This document shows, piece by piece, positions 1 through 11,329 of a DNA stretch of 64,000 nucleotides (its first letter is position 1; each line of letters begins with the position of its first letter). Origin of the DNA: Phytopythium helicoides (Eukaryota; Oomycota; Peronosporomycetes; Pythiales; Pythiaceae); the NCBI GenBank assembly GCA_024867545.1, contig JANFNE010000032.1:62001-126000 (forward strand). The letters are read 5' to 3'. The notes below the pieces were generated by a model. That model saw nothing but the letters and a program-made list of their open reading frames with translations. It ran no database searches and was not told where the DNA came from. A program made the position numbers and the translations under genes.

Positions 1-1203
1 GTTGAAGTTGTTTTGCTGTTGTTGGTGAGACTGCTGCTGCTGCTGCTGTGGATGGCCGTAGTCATCCGAGTCAGGACCGACCTCGTCGTCGTCGGTGCGC
101 CACTGCGACGTGTAGTGGTTCGAGTAGGACGTTGACGGCAGCAGGGTGGACCGGGACGCGTACGAGGACGACGAGGAGCTGTCAGTGAGCGCGAACGAGT
201 CGTAGCCCAGCGAGGAGGAGGACGACGGCGTCCGCGACTGGTAGGACGAGGACGGGAAGGCTGCGGACGGCGGCTTGGGCCTGCGCGAAGCAGCCAGCCC
301 CATGTCGTAGGCGCCCCCACTGGAGCCCGACAGCTCGACGTCGAGCGGCTTTTTGTCCGTTTTGAGCACGGGCAAGCTTGCGAGCCCGCCGATGTCGCTG
401 GGGAAGTAGCTGCCCATGATTTTGCGTGGCTGCTTGGGCTTCTCCGGTGCCGCGTAGCTGCCACCGCCGTAGAGGAAGCTGCTGGCGGGGTTGTAGGACT
501 GCGGCTGCAGCACGTTCTGCTGGTGGTCGTAGTCCATGCGTCCGCCGCTGGACGTGGTCGTGTCGGCCACTGGGAAGTAGTCATTGTCCTTGGCGGACGC
601 GGGATTGGCACCAGCAGCTGCAGCCGCCGCCTCCGCCCTACGCGTGGCGTTCTCAAGCTGCGCGCCGACGATGACGTTGTGGTTGAGCTTCTGGTGCTGC
701 GCGAACTCCTTGTAGTTGTCGCAGCTCCAGTTGCAGTTGCCACCGACGCAGCGGAAGAGGTTCTGGCCCTCGGGAAAGTGGATGCGCATGTGGCGCTTCA
801 GCTTGGTGCTCGTGTTGAAGCGCTTGCCGCACGTGGCGAAGATGCATGGGTACGGCCGCTCGCCCGAGTGGATGCGCTTGTGCCGGCTCAAGTTCCCCGA
901 CGTGTTGAAACGCTGCGTGCAGCCCTCAAAGTCGCACGCGTACGGCTTGTTGCCCGTGTGGATCCGCAAATGCCTCCGCAGCGCGAACGACCGCGGGAAC
1001 GTCTTGCCGCAGTGCAGCTCAGTGCACACGAACACGCTCGTCTTGCTCGGCGCCTTCTTCTTCTTGGGCTGCGGCGTCTGCACGGGCAGCACGACGGCCG
1101 AGCTGGAGGCCTCGTCGTCCGCCCAGACCACATCCTGAGGGTACTGGAAGCTCGCTGGCCGGGCCGAGAGACCCGCCAGCAGCTCAGGCTCGCGCTTCAT
1201 CAT
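1..1203 (-). CDS. C2H2 zinc-finger protein, C-terminal end outside the window
   Basis: Probable nuclear DNA-binding protein. The minus-strand frame opens with two successive ATG codons (1203 and 1200) and stays open for 401 codons to the window edge, so it is partial. A Lys-rich stretch (KKKK, about residue 47) is followed by three regular C2H2 fingers at about residues 58-82, 88-112 and 118-142, each with Cys-X4-Cys-X12-His-X3-His spacing and linkers close to the classical TGEKP type (TGNKP, SGERP). A fourth divergent finger (about 150-177) ends His-X4-His. The rest is low-complexity Ser/Pro/Ala-rich sequence, running into a polyglutamine tract coded by CTG/CAG repeats near position 31-48. 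No intron is needed. The family points to sequence-specific transcription regulation; the target cannot be named. Confidence 0.85.
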   Translation of the reverse strand, partial: MMKREPELLAGLSARPASFQYPQDVVWADDEASSSAVVLPVQTPQPKKKKAPSKTSVFVCTELHCGKTFPRSFALRRHLRIHTGNKPYACDFEGCTQRFNTSGNLSRHKRIHSGERPYPCIFATCGKRFNTSTKLKRHMRIHFPEGQNLFRCVGGNCNWSCDNYKEFAQHQKLNHNVIVGAQLENATRRAEAAAAAAGANPASAKDNDYFPVADTTTSSGGRMDYDHQQNVLQPQSYNPASSFLYGGGSYAAPEKPKQPRKIMGSYFPSDIGGLASLPVLKTDKKPLDVELSGSSGGAYDMGLAASRRPKPPSAAFPSSSYQSRTPSSSSSLGYDSFALTDSSSSSSYASRSTLLPSTSYSNHYTSQWRTDDDEVGPDSDDYGHPQQQQQQSHQQQQNNFN

Positions 1204-1956
1204 GGCGAGGGGCGGCGAGAGTGAGGCGACGAGATGCAAAGTGAGGAGGAGAGTCTCAGCATGAAGGCCCCTCCTCCCTCTCCCCCCCCTTGGAGGCGAC
1301 CAGCTACGTACTTTGATGTGAGTCTGACTATGATGGACAACTCGTTGATTCGCCTCCGCACACAGTTGGACGGTCTCGCCTTGTATATGTACAGAAAGAA
1401 CCGTCCGAGACGAATCAAACCACTTCGAAGGCCACGCCGTGCCCGACCCATCTCGGCCGCCTGTGGGTCCCGTTTCGAACCAAGCAAACTGGAGAAATAC
1501 ACCGGCCACGTCATGCACTGCTGGCTCCACCTCCAGCTCAACTAGAAGCAACGAAAGCCTCGACGGCACCAGAGCTTCACGAAAGGCGCCTAGCTCTCCA
1601 CTGGGAGGTGTTGTCTCCACACTCGCCTGACAGCGGAATTCCGGCCGACTAGAGTGTCCTCCCACTGTCGAGGCGAAAAGCAGCTGCGGCTCGCAAAAAC
1701 CAGGCGCCAGTCACGGGGGATGCGCACCGACTCATCATGGCCCGAGTGTACACCCGAGATGGCTACACTTGTGCGACCGCAGCGGTTGAAGCTGTGCGAT
1801 CTGCGCTCGATGCGAGTGAATGGTGCAGCCTCTTGCGTCGACACGTGACGAGATGGTGTGGAGAGCACCACATCTTCGACCAGCAGCTCTCTCTCTGTCT
1901 TTGATCACTCCTGGACGTCGCCTATTTTCGCGAGTTTAGAGAGCAGCAGCTGACAT
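1204..1956. other. Intergenic region between divergent genes
   Basis: Separates the divergent zinc-finger and EF-hand genes. It includes a pyrimidine-rich stretch (about 1269-1290) next to the zinc-finger start. No coding potential of note and no recognisable RNA; it presumably holds both promoters. Confidence 0.5.
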
Positions 1957-2223
1957 TTGACAGCAGTTCCGTCGTCACCGAAAGACAGGCCGAAGCTCAG
2001 CTCGATGTCAGGTCGAAGGCTCTGTGGATTCTTCCGACCCGTGCAGCTTTCACCCATGTCGTGTCATGATGGTTGTCGACTACCGAAGGTCCCACCACGT
2101 GCCGGCTCATCTCATCCCGTGCGACAAGCGCAGGAGGGGCAAGCAGCACCGCCGATCCAAAGATGGCCTCGCCCGTTGGCAACAGTCGTGCGCGAGGACC
2201 AAATCGTTCGCTTTCAGACAGCC

Positions 2224-3504
2224 ATGAACATCGTGCAAGCTTCCTTCCAGGCTTCGTTCGACGCGCGTGTCCAGCACCTTGGCGAATCGCAGCTCACCGA
2301 CCTACGCACGGTGCGCACTCGCGTGTGGTGCTTTAAATACTCGTCTCTAACTCGTTGATACGCGCGCAGCTCTTTCGGTACTTCGACACGGATGGCGATG
2401 GCGCGGTCGCTGCTGGTCAGGCGTGCCGCATGTTTTCGCTGGTGCGCTCGTTGCATTTTCCAGCCTTCCTCCCGACGATGACTGATAACTCATTGGCCCT
2501 TCTGCGTTGCAGCTCGGGCTGGACGTGAACCGGGCACAAGTTGAAGAGCTCGGGGAGGTCTACCTCGCCGGTGAGTGGTAGACGTTGACCCAAGATTATC
2601 GTTGTCTGAATCCTTCAACTCACTCGTTGATCACAGAGTTCATCAAGATCGTCGACAGCCACACCACTCCACCACCTCAGCATATACCTCAGCCGATGTC
2701 TCAGCAGAGCGATATGCCCTTCGTGGAGGCGAGCGAGAGCAAACCATTCGACAACTCCACGACATCAAACGCTAACGAGACACAAGGCAGCAAAGTGGTC
2801 CAAGCTGAAGGCGATGCTGATGACAAGCCTACCGTGGAGATGAGTCCCGAGGCTGTATTGGAGCGCAGCAAGCATGCATGGGAGTTAGAGTGGAAGTTGA
2901 TCGACACTTACGGACGCGGTCACGTTTCGCCTGAGGACATTCGATTGTTTATCGCTAGCTGTGGAGCCGCGCTTCGACCAAATGATCTCCAGCGATTCTT
3001 GGAGTGTTTTGGAGAGCCCGCGTGAGTCATCCTGTCCATGTCAAGTTTCTTTGCGCTTGCAGTAACGCGCTCACGTCGAATTTCCTGCCATACAGCTCTC
3101 CCGACATGGACGATGACGTACTAGTGCTCTCGAAGGCAGGCTTTCTCAAGTTTCGATATGACTACACGGCCAAAGATCTCTTCCAGCCGGATGAGGATGA
3201 ATCCGACCCATCCGATAGCGATCACGAGCGGGAGGAGGTCGAGTTTCTTATCGAAAATCCGGAAGAACAGCCAAGTGAGACCGATCCGGATGCTGACGTT
3301 GGCCCGAAAATCCATTCTCGTCCAGCAAGTGCCAGAGCGAGTACCAGGGGACGCGAAGACGTGCACGAGCATCAACTCGCGGTGGACCCGAGCATGTTCC
3401 ATGAGAGTGAGTACGAAAGTGACAATGACGATGCTGTCGATCAGGATAATCCGGGGGCTGCGGGTTCTGTCATGGGTCTTGACCCGCTAATGCTAGACGA
3501 TTGA
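2224..3504 (+). CDS. EF-hand calcium-binding protein (5 exons)
   Basis: Calmodulin/centrin-like protein of about 336 residues. Exons by splice sites and reading phase: 2224-2310, 2370-2441, 2513-2570, 2637-3021, 3096-3504. Exon 2 carries an EF-hand loop, DTDGDGAVAAGQ, with good Asp/Gly ligands at positions 1, 3 and 5 but Gln instead of Glu at position 12, so calcium affinity may be low. Exon 4 holds a second, weaker EF-like segment (DTYGRGHVSPED). The C-terminal third is very acidic (Asp/Glu/Ser-rich) and ends LMLDD. The start is uncertain: the frame is open upstream with ATGs at 2056 and 2005, and a diverged copy of this exon near 63.2 kb shares sequence upstream of 2224 in the same frame but lacks the 2224 ATG. 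The true N-terminus may therefore be longer. Confidence 0.75.
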
Positions 3505-6248
3505 GCCGATATACAACGCAATCAAACAGCTCGAGCTCGTGCTGCTGCAATGTCTGGCTTGTATGGGTACTTATTCCTCCTCATATATAACCAACCAGCG
3601 CAATAGTCGCTCTTCGAATTCAGAGAGCTTTTCACATGTGGATTTTGTTTATGATAGGTGTAACGAATGAAACCGAACTATACACATATTGGAAATTTTG
3701 CAGTAAAGCGAATACGTTTCAATTGCGCCATGATAAAGTGTTGAACAGTTTGCGGAGGATCGCTTACAGCAAAATGAGGCTAGTACGTTGATTAACTGAG
3801 TGCTAAATCTTGACAACCAAGTCATGGGTGCGCCATACGGCGTTCGGAGATGCCACTTCTGTTGATCCTATGGATGCGAGATGAACGATAATGCTGCAGC
3901 TGGATGGGAAGTTTGCTACGGCGCGCTATGAAAGTAGTAATAGAGGTGATTGTATCAAGCAAAGAAACTCTTGCATTCACTACTGGGAATTGACGGTAAA
4001 GAAGACAGTGAGAGCTTTACGAAATCGAGTCCTACCATGGTTTGATCGCATCATCTGGTATCCTTGGTCCGTTACGTTCGACTGTCCCAACACTGCTTGT
4101 ACTTTTTTCGGCTAAACCAGAAGAAATACCAATCAGTGATTTTATTTAATCGTTCCGGAAGCATTTAGAGGATGTGGCGAGGCGAATTCGTGCGGTAGTG
4201 TCGATCCCTGTTTCGTATTTGCAGCGCTCTCCGAAAAGCGTCTGTAGAAAGAACATTGCCGAACAGCGCGAATAACTCGAATAATCTAGATGAGAACTCT
4301 TTGAGTCGCTTAATCGGTCTTTTCACAGCTTTGGGTGGGATGCATGCAGAGGGAAACGACATTGATGAGTCGCTCAATCGATATCGATTGCAGTTGTATT
4401 GACGCTTTGGTAGCATGCATTATTGAACGGTGATACAGTAGTTTAACTTAGCCACTGTAATGCTCGAATGACTTGAAACTCTGAATCGTTTGCACTGTGC
4501 GGTGGCATTCCGCCGTCTGTGCTGCCACGTTTATAGTTTACAATGTCGGAAGCAGATATAAAGGTAATCTAGTAGGAGCGTTATTAATATTGCTGGTAGC
4601 GATGATAACCACAAAGATTTCGTGGATTGTGGCGGATTTGACAGAGGAATGGTTTGATTTGACTTGTCTATCGTATCGATATCTTCATGTGCTCAAAGTA
4701 CTTCTCATTGAAACTCACCGGTGCGATTACTTTCATATCCGGTTGCATTATCTTGACCGCTTCGCTGAGACGATCTAACACTACAAGGAACACAGCACCG
4801 GCAACTTAGGGTGCAGATACAGAATCTTTCTAGAACCGCAATTCCGGTTCCTAGCTGTCATGCGGTCGGCCCCGCAATTCTTGGTGTGTACTGTACTACT
4901 GCACTCATACAATAAAGCTCAAATGCCCCTCGACTAGTAAGAGAAATCGTGGTGGGAATTATCAATGTCGGATGAGCAGGCCATTGAGCACTTTGTGTAC
5001 TTTGCTGGAGGAGCTTGAACCGCATGCATACAACAACCTGGTATCATGTTAGCATTCTTGCTTAGGAGTGACAATAGATAGGAGACAGAACCATGACATC
5101 ACACTCTTCTAAAACATCACAACCACTGCTCTGGTCGAACACTATTGAAGCAGGAACTGTGAGTTGGATACAGTACGACTTGTCCTAGCGATGGAACAAA
5201 CTTCTCCGGGCTTTTACTGATAATGGCATGGTTTGGTAACAGTAGACGAACGATTCTCCAAGATTTCCGGCACTGGATGCTCCACTCGGGAAACTTCACT
5301 GCGCACGGCATCGCCTCCAGCGGTTCTCACGGCAAGACGTCATTGCACTTTACCATACATGCACGATTTTTGTATAGGTACTGCTGTTGATGAGTGGCAA
5401 TCGGTAAGTTTTATGAAAGGACACGTGTCAGGTGGGACCAATGCCCGAGTGAGATCGAGTACTGTACACAGTAAACGAGGGTCGAGTGAGTACACAATGA
5501 ACTGTTCATAAAACGCATGCGTCGACTGGATTATAGCTAAACTTGGTTCTAGTATCGTCAGAAAAAATATTTGAAAGTAACATTTGTTGATTCTTCCTGC
5601 TCTCTTAGTGATAGGGCCAATGCACATGAGTTAGTAGACACAGCATGTCTACACCGAACTGTGTCGACCAACGCAAGTCTTTAAAAGTGCTCAGCAGTGT
5701 AGAAGACTTGAGATTTCATCCAGGAAGAGGATTTGATGGCTTGGTTGTCGACATGCCTTGTAGTTCTAGTTGTTGCTCAGTACCAACATTTGACATGTAC
5801 TGGTATGTTCGAGTGGCTGATTAGCAGCTGCTTGTCAGTTGCAGGGTACAGCACTGCACTGTCAGCCATGCTTGAGACCAGCACCTCCAAGAAGAGAGAT
5901 GACTATGGACAATTGCAGACGCAATGTGCGTGCTAGATAGTTCGTCTGTCCTCCACAGACCAGGTTTCTCTTAAGCTCGCCAATCTGAACTCGATTGGGG
6001 CGGAGCCGATCAATGCTCACAAACCTGAAGGAAACGGGAAACTGTCCAGAGATGATCATGTAGCCGGTACACTCTCATCCTATCCTCCCTCCACCACAAT
6101 GACATTTTAGGTTAAGTCGAGACAGCTGGGCAGACATACGTGGGCGTCAGGAGCATTGGATTGTACTGATTCAACACAGCTCATCAGATGATGTGCGCTC
6201 TCGCATGTCCAGCCGCCACATTAGAAACTGCGTCGGCAGCCGCACGCA
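3505..6248. other. 2.7 kb without recognisable genes
   Basis: More AT-rich than its surroundings, with only short frames whose translations look random. I see no transposase, reverse transcriptase, terminal repeats or RNA gene. The last 130 bp (about 6120-6248) are conserved upstream of the second bZIP-like copy (31.85-31.97 kb) and so probably contain that gene's promoter. Confidence 0.5.
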
Positions 6249-7558
6249 ATGGAGATCAATGACCTCGAGCCTTTGGACGAGACCTTCACCGACACCGCCG
6301 AGCTTCTCGATCTAGTGGGATCTCTGGTGAACGGGGACCCCGAGTTGACTTTCAAGCAAGAAGGAGGATCCCTCAACTTCCCCCTACCCGACGAGAATGA
6401 TGTATCACCACACCCTATTCTCCTAACAAGCGAAGCGAAGCGCGAGCAGACTCGTGAGAGAACTCGAGAGAGGGAGCGACGCAAGTACTACCGCAGAAAG
6501 GTGCTGTCCTATTATTTTGTGAGTGACGCGGGGGGAGTGTATTCACAGACTATTGGTGGGTGCGCGGCTTGCGTTGCGCACAGGAAAAGCAAGGTGAGCT
6601 GCAGCGCCAAGCGGCAGAACTCGAGCGGCAATTCGAACAGCTATCTTCGCGTCACGCTATCGTTCACCAGAGTGCACCATCGACTCCCGATCGAAAGCAC
6701 GACCTGAAGTCGCAACTTCTCGAGCTGAAGCGAACCAAGGCGCAACTGCTGGCTGAGAACACGATGTTGAGGCAGCAATTTCGAAAAGCCTCACAGCGAA
6801 GTACACTGATTTCTGACATGCTCAAGGCCGAGCAAAAGCTCTACCACATTCATGAATCGCACTTTCGGCTCCTCAAGCCGCTGTCGCATCAAGAACACCA
6901 GGTGATGCACCTCAACGCGATTCGTCGTATGAGTGAGTTCGAGGAAGTTATGTCGAAAGCTCGCAATGTGGGAACTGTGGTTGGATGGCGCGGAAGCCGC
7001 TTTGTCGATAGGGGATTGTTCAAGTTCTCTCTTGAGAAAAAGACTGCAGCTCTGAATGCGAAAGTTGTGTGGACTCGCTTGTGGGAGCTCATGACTGACC
7101 CAGTGCGATTCCGGCGCACACACCCCGTCGATATGGAAATGCAAAGTCGGCTGGTGCAAAAGGTTGACGATGACAACTATATCTTCTTGCAAGAGACGCG
7201 GTCCATGGACCCTGCTGACAACGGCGCACTAGTCAAATCTGCAGTGCTCATGTCACGAGTTTGCCTCGGATCGATATACCGTGTCTACCTCCATAATCTC
7301 GATCGTCACCAAATTGAGATGACAGACAAGGTGACAGGCGATCGCGTTGAGCTGACTCGCGAGATGTGGATGACAAGTGACCAGCTGGTGTGGATCGAGT
7401 ACGAGGACATCGGCAACAGCGCACACCGAGGCAAATTCTGCGGCATCATTCCGACGATCGGCTCCCACGTGTACTTTTGGATGGCCGAGATCGTGAAGCT
7501 TACGCTCCGAGCGCAGATAGAAATATTCGGCCCTCGCTTCTCGCTGCCATCAGAATAA
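6249..7558 (+). CDS. bZIP/M96-like coiled-coil protein, copy 1
   Basis: Two exons, 6249-6518 and 6584-7558, with a 65-nt GTGAGT...CACAG intron; 414 residues. The N-terminus is acidic (LEPLDETFTD). A strongly basic block at about residues 68-83 (Arg/Glu repeats, then RRKYYRRK) runs into a Leu/Gln/Glu-rich coiled coil (about 91-160, including QLLAENTMLRQQF). The rest (about 190-410) is a globular domain with aromatic-rich motifs (TSDQLVWIEYEDI, GIIPTIGSHVYFWM). This basic region plus coiled coil plus START-like C-terminus resembles the bZIP/M96 mating-specific families I associate with oomycetes; that assignment is from memory of the family style. The stop codon lies inside an AATAAA signal (7554-7559). 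A paralog lies inverted at 30.5-31.9 kb. Confidence 0.75.
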
Positions 7559-7894
7559 AAATCTGCGTCATGCTCTTACCGATGTGCTCTGATCCACGAG
7601 TCCCTACCCCAGCAATTAAGCTTTGCAAAGAGAGTTCACATTCCGTCTCGACTGACTCGTTACGCAGTTGAATAACCGCTACGAGTATGACGCTACGAAC
7701 ACAGCATCGCCTTACTAAGCAGCATCGATTTACGGTTGCGCTGAGTCAGGCAACAGCTATTGACCGTAAGATGTATGAATGAGACAAATAATGCAGCAAG
7801 CTGCAACTGAGTAGAGGAGCCAATTCGCTATTCATCAAAGCAGAAGCCACGCAGTCGCAATACGCCAAATTCAAACCCATCATGCATCAAGCCC
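7559..7894. other. Intergenic region between convergent genes
   Basis: About 330 bp separating the 3' ends of the bZIP-like gene and the GH31 gene. No feature beyond the AATAAA at 7554-7559 was seen. Confidence 0.4.
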
Positions 7895-10800
7895 CTACGA
7901 AATAGGGTTGTACGGTCGGCGACGCGCGTAAAAGAAAGCGCTTACGGCAGCCAGAACAGCAGCGGCGACGGCAACAGCGATCAGTGTGATCGTGCTCTTG
8001 CTAATCGGCTTGCTCTCACTCTTCTCCTTTTCTGGCTGGTGCTTGCCGCCGTGACCGCCCTTCTCGATCTCTCCGTCTTCTTCATCGTGCTTTTCTTTTT
8101 TGCCATCGTTTTGATCCTCATTCTTGCTGCCAGCTCCACTTTCCCGTTCATGACGACTGCCGTGACTCTTTTCAGTCGGAGCTTCATTGTCTGCTTGAAT
8201 ATGGACGCTGAACTCATCACCAATGGGAACGCGAAATCGATTCAGCACCAACGTCGAAGACTGGGCAAAATAGTCAACCCTCAATGTTCGAGAAAACGAG
8301 CCGCTGGTCATCAACAGATTGGCTGAGATTGAGGAGTTTGCGTAGAAGTCGCCTCGCACTCCGTAAATTTTGACTGCTGCAAGCTCTGCACGCATCTCAG
8401 GGCCATCATATCCGCGGAAGGAAAGCTTGCTTGTGAAAACCAGCGAGTTGCTTGCATTCTGCACCAGCGAGAAGCGAATGAGCGAGTAACGCTCATTCTC
8501 CACCGGATCCAATGTGACACCATCATCAATGTACACCTCACCAACCGCCCCTGCCTCCTTGTTGTCAATCCGCACACCAAATCCAGGGCTCTCCAGTGCA
8601 GCAACCAAGACGTAGTCTTCGTGTCGAGCCATCGTAGTTGTTGTTTGCGGCTGCTGCGTAGGAACAATAAAGCCCCCGCGGATGTGCAACTGAAGTTTCG
8701 CGAGTGGTGTGAACAGTTGGGCACAGCGCACATGGTCCATCGTCGGGTCAAAGAGGAGGCGTCCATCCTCAGCGTCAAACCACGTAGCGTTTGGGTAATA
8801 CACAGATGCTGAAATTGCCTTCTCTTCTACCACCGGTGTCACCATCAGCGAGCGTCCTAGCAAGTACTGAAACTCTGCGCGACGAGCAAACACATCAGAC
8901 GGAAACTCGAAGCCAACTGGTTGGACAACGGGATAGCCTTTCACGTTTGCCTGGTAAAAGAGCGTGTACATATGGGGCAGGTACTTGTATCGCTGCAAGA
9001 GTGTTGCGCGAACAATGTTGATAGTTGATTCGTCAAAATCGACCGGAGTCGTGAATGACGCAGCCTCATTTGTGTGGTAGCGCAGTAGCGGAAAGAATGA
9101 AGCAGCCTGGAGCCAACGAAGATACAGTTCCGGAGTCATACTGCCTTGGAGCCCGCCAACATTCGGTCCCACGAATGGAATTCCGAACAAATTCATTCGC
9201 AGCGTGTTCGCAATCGATAATCGAAGATGTTCCCATGTCGCGTCCAAGGTTTCAAGAGAGTGGCCAGCAAACGCTCCACTACCAGGAAACGTCGAGCGGC
9301 TCACAAGCAGCGATCGCTGTCCGATCACTTTGTCAAGCGCTTTTCGGGTTGTCCGGGCTTGGGCGAGACCGTAAATCGAGTGCACATTGTAGTGCATAGA
9401 GTTGTAGTGACTGACAGATGACGGAAGTGTCCGAGCGTTCAGATTGCCGTCCAGCATGCCGCCATCGCTAGTGGTTTGGCCGGGCACGAACGGCTGGCGG
9501 AAAGGATCAAAAGGGTAGCTAACGTCAGGTGAACGAATAAAGCCTGGCGCTGGTTGTACTGGTGATGGAGTCACAAGCACACTTGGCTCGATCTCGTCGT
9601 CGAGGCGCCAGCCTTCATAACCAGATTCTGTAGGAGTACACAAATCGTCCTCCCCTGCCAGAACGCGATCACACGAACTACTGGGCTCGTTGCGTTCCAG
9701 CCAAACACCGTCAAACTGGATGAGATTGGCGTGGAACGATTCGAGCTGATTGCGCCAAAACACCGACGCGTTCGGGTGGAAAAAATCTACGAACACCGAC
9801 CAGTGTCCACCCACCCACTTTTCAGCATACTTCTCACCGTACATGCCTTTGATGAAGACTTCAAGAGAGTCCCCTTCATCGAACGCTTTGAGAGATCGTT
9901 CGTCCTCTTGGCTCGCAGCGTGTTGTCGATTGACCACGGTTGGGGTTTGAAGCGCGACAAGATATTGCCCATTGAAGTGCATATCATCCACCAATGCTTT
10001 GAGATTTCGTACAGGGAACCGTTCTTCGTCCAGAGTCAGAGGCAAACTATTGTTCATGTACTCGGCGCCGAGCCAGTAGGCGTCCATAGGCACTCCCGCA
10101 TGCCGCATCCGCTCCACAGTTGCCGCAGAATCAGCGACAGTCCGGTCACGAGTTGAGCCGACATGAAACCCAAGGGCCCAGTACGGCGGAATCGCTGGAC
10201 GTCCAACAACTCGCGAATACTCGCCAATGAAGTCATCTGGCGTCGGCCCCGCAAAGACGACGAAATCCACAATACCACCAGTCAGCCGGAACGTGACGGC
10301 GTCGCGACGGACAAGTGCCTCCATTGCATTCGATGACCGCACGAGCAGACCGTAAGCTCGCCCGGACTCTGCGATCTGGAGGTACGTGGGATGCACACTT
10401 GCGCTTGTCAGCGTGCTCGTGGTGTTACTGGTTTTGGAAAACAGCGGAAACGTAGCCGCGGAGTCGTTGTCTATACGAAGCTGCAATGGCCCCAGTCCTT
10501 CACCAAGACCGTAGAGTACCGGTCCACCGTCATCTCCGCTTGAGGAAGCGAGCTGGGTCGAAAACTCGATGAACTGGTTCTCAAACACGAGTCCGTTGAA
10601 CGCTTGGCCGCTCTCGACCGGCGGAGTCGAGTTGAACAGCACTTCACCCGAATCCCGACTGGCGACAGCGATCCCGAATGGACTGTGCGTGAAGAAAACG
10701 TCGTACTGGTGCTTACTACGTTCGACTCGCTCGTCTTCGGCAGTCTTGACCAAGTCTGGAACTTCGTACCGCTGGAACGCAGGGTCCGAGATGCGGACAC

Positions 10801-11329
10801 GCACGCGCGTGGGCGACTCGCGCACCACATACAGCAGCAGGGCGGCCAGGTCATTGGCGAATGGCCCTCGCTCGAATCTTCGCAGTACAAGCGTGCCCCT
10901 CCATCCATCTTCCGTCTCGTCGAGCGTCACGAGCTCATAGCCCTCGAAGAACGGCTGGAAGCAGCTCTTGGTGTCTTCGTCAAAGCAGCAGCCGGCCGAG
11001 TGACAGGCATCCGCGTCCTCCAGTAGCTCCACAGCCGCAAACTGCGGGTTTCGGCAGGCCACGCGCGCAGCCGGCGGTACCAGCGTGCAACTGTACGAGC
11101 TCGGCGCTCGCGCCTCGTCAAAGGCACAGGGCACGCCGCCGTTGTCCAGCGGCTTCCAGCAGCAGCCTTGGGCTGCACAAAGCTCCTCCGAGGCATTGGG
11201 GAAGTGTGCGACCGACGGATAGCAGTTCACGCGTCTCTGTGGCTCGCTCGAGCAGCGTGGAGCCGGCGACTGCAGCGCGTTGGCGGTACCAGACGCGAGC
11301 AAAAGCAGCGCGAGCAGCGGCAACTTCAT
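7895..11329 (-). CDS. Trefoil-GH31 membrane protein, predicted catalytically dead
   Basis: Intronless, 1144 residues. A signal peptide (about 1-19) is followed by two P-type trefoil domains: Cys 26, 36, 51, 56, 57, 68 and Cys 81, 92, 109, 114, 115, 123. A GH31 beta-barrel covers about 240-900, and a Lys/Glu/Gly-rich linker leads to a C-terminal membrane helix (about 1111-1133) and a short basic tail (YARRRPYNPIS). The layout matches lysosomal alpha-glucosidase or sucrase-isomaltase, but the active-site signatures are altered. The nucleophile motif WxDMNE reads WLERNE (Glu at 545, Arg at 546), the acid/base motif HWxGDN reads HSLETL (about 690-695), and the substrate-binding DIDYM reads LGAEYM (about 420-425). 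The fold is clear; alpha-glucosidase activity is doubtful. A role as a binding or surface protein is inference. The gene is full length without frameshifts, so it looks maintained. Confidence 0.9.
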   Translation of the reverse strand: MKLPLLALLLLASGTANALQSPAPRCSSEPQRRVNCYPSVAHFPNASEELCAAQGCCWKPLDNGGVPCAFDEARAPSSYSCTLVPPAARVACRNPQFAAVELLEDADACHSAGCCFDEDTKSCFQPFFEGYELVTLDETEDGWRGTLVLRRFERGPFANDLAALLLYVVRESPTRVRVRISDPAFQRYEVPDLVKTAEDERVERSKHQYDVFFTHSPFGIAVASRDSGEVLFNSTPPVESGQAFNGLVFENQFIEFSTQLASSSGDDGGPVLYGLGEGLGPLQLRIDNDSAATFPLFSKTSNTTSTLTSASVHPTYLQIAESGRAYGLLVRSSNAMEALVRRDAVTFRLTGGIVDFVVFAGPTPDDFIGEYSRVVGRPAIPPYWALGFHVGSTRDRTVADSAATVERMRHAGVPMDAYWLGAEYMNNSLPLTLDEERFPVRNLKALVDDMHFNGQYLVALQTPTVVNRQHAASQEDERSLKAFDEGDSLEVFIKGMYGEKYAEKWVGGHWSVFVDFFHPNASVFWRNQLESFHANLIQFDGVWLERNEPSSSCDRVLAGEDDLCTPTESGYEGWRLDDEIEPSVLVTPSPVQPAPGFIRSPDVSYPFDPFRQPFVPGQTTSDGGMLDGNLNARTLPSSVSHYNSMHYNVHSIYGLAQARTTRKALDKVIGQRSLLVSRSTFPGSGAFAGHSLETLDATWEHLRLSIANTLRMNLFGIPFVGPNVGGLQGSMTPELYLRWLQAASFFPLLRYHTNEAASFTTPVDFDESTINIVRATLLQRYKYLPHMYTLFYQANVKGYPVVQPVGFEFPSDVFARRAEFQYLLGRSLMVTPVVEEKAISASVYYPNATWFDAEDGRLLFDPTMDHVRCAQLFTPLAKLQLHIRGGFIVPTQQPQTTTTMARHEDYVLVAALESPGFGVRIDNKEAGAVGEVYIDDGVTLDPVENERYSLIRFSLVQNASNSLVFTSKLSFRGYDGPEMRAELAAVKIYGVRGDFYANSSISANLLMTSGSFSRTLRVDYFAQSSTLVLNRFRVPIGDEFSVHIQADNEAPTEKSHGSRHERESGAGSKNEDQNDGKKEKHDEEDGEIEKGGHGGKHQPEKEKSESKPISKSTITLIAVAVAAAVLAAVSAFFYARRRPYNPIS

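Noticed and set aside
523..1224. Plus-strand frame of 233 codons
   Set aside because: It is the antisense shadow of the zinc-finger gene, which has clear C2H2 motifs.
1957..2223. Start of the EF-hand protein at 1957
   Set aside because: Codon 1957 is TTG. ATGs at 2005 and 2056 remain possible and are noted in the feature.
3891..5936. Short frames in the AT-rich gap
   Set aside because: Random-looking translations, no homology signal, no splice pattern joining them.
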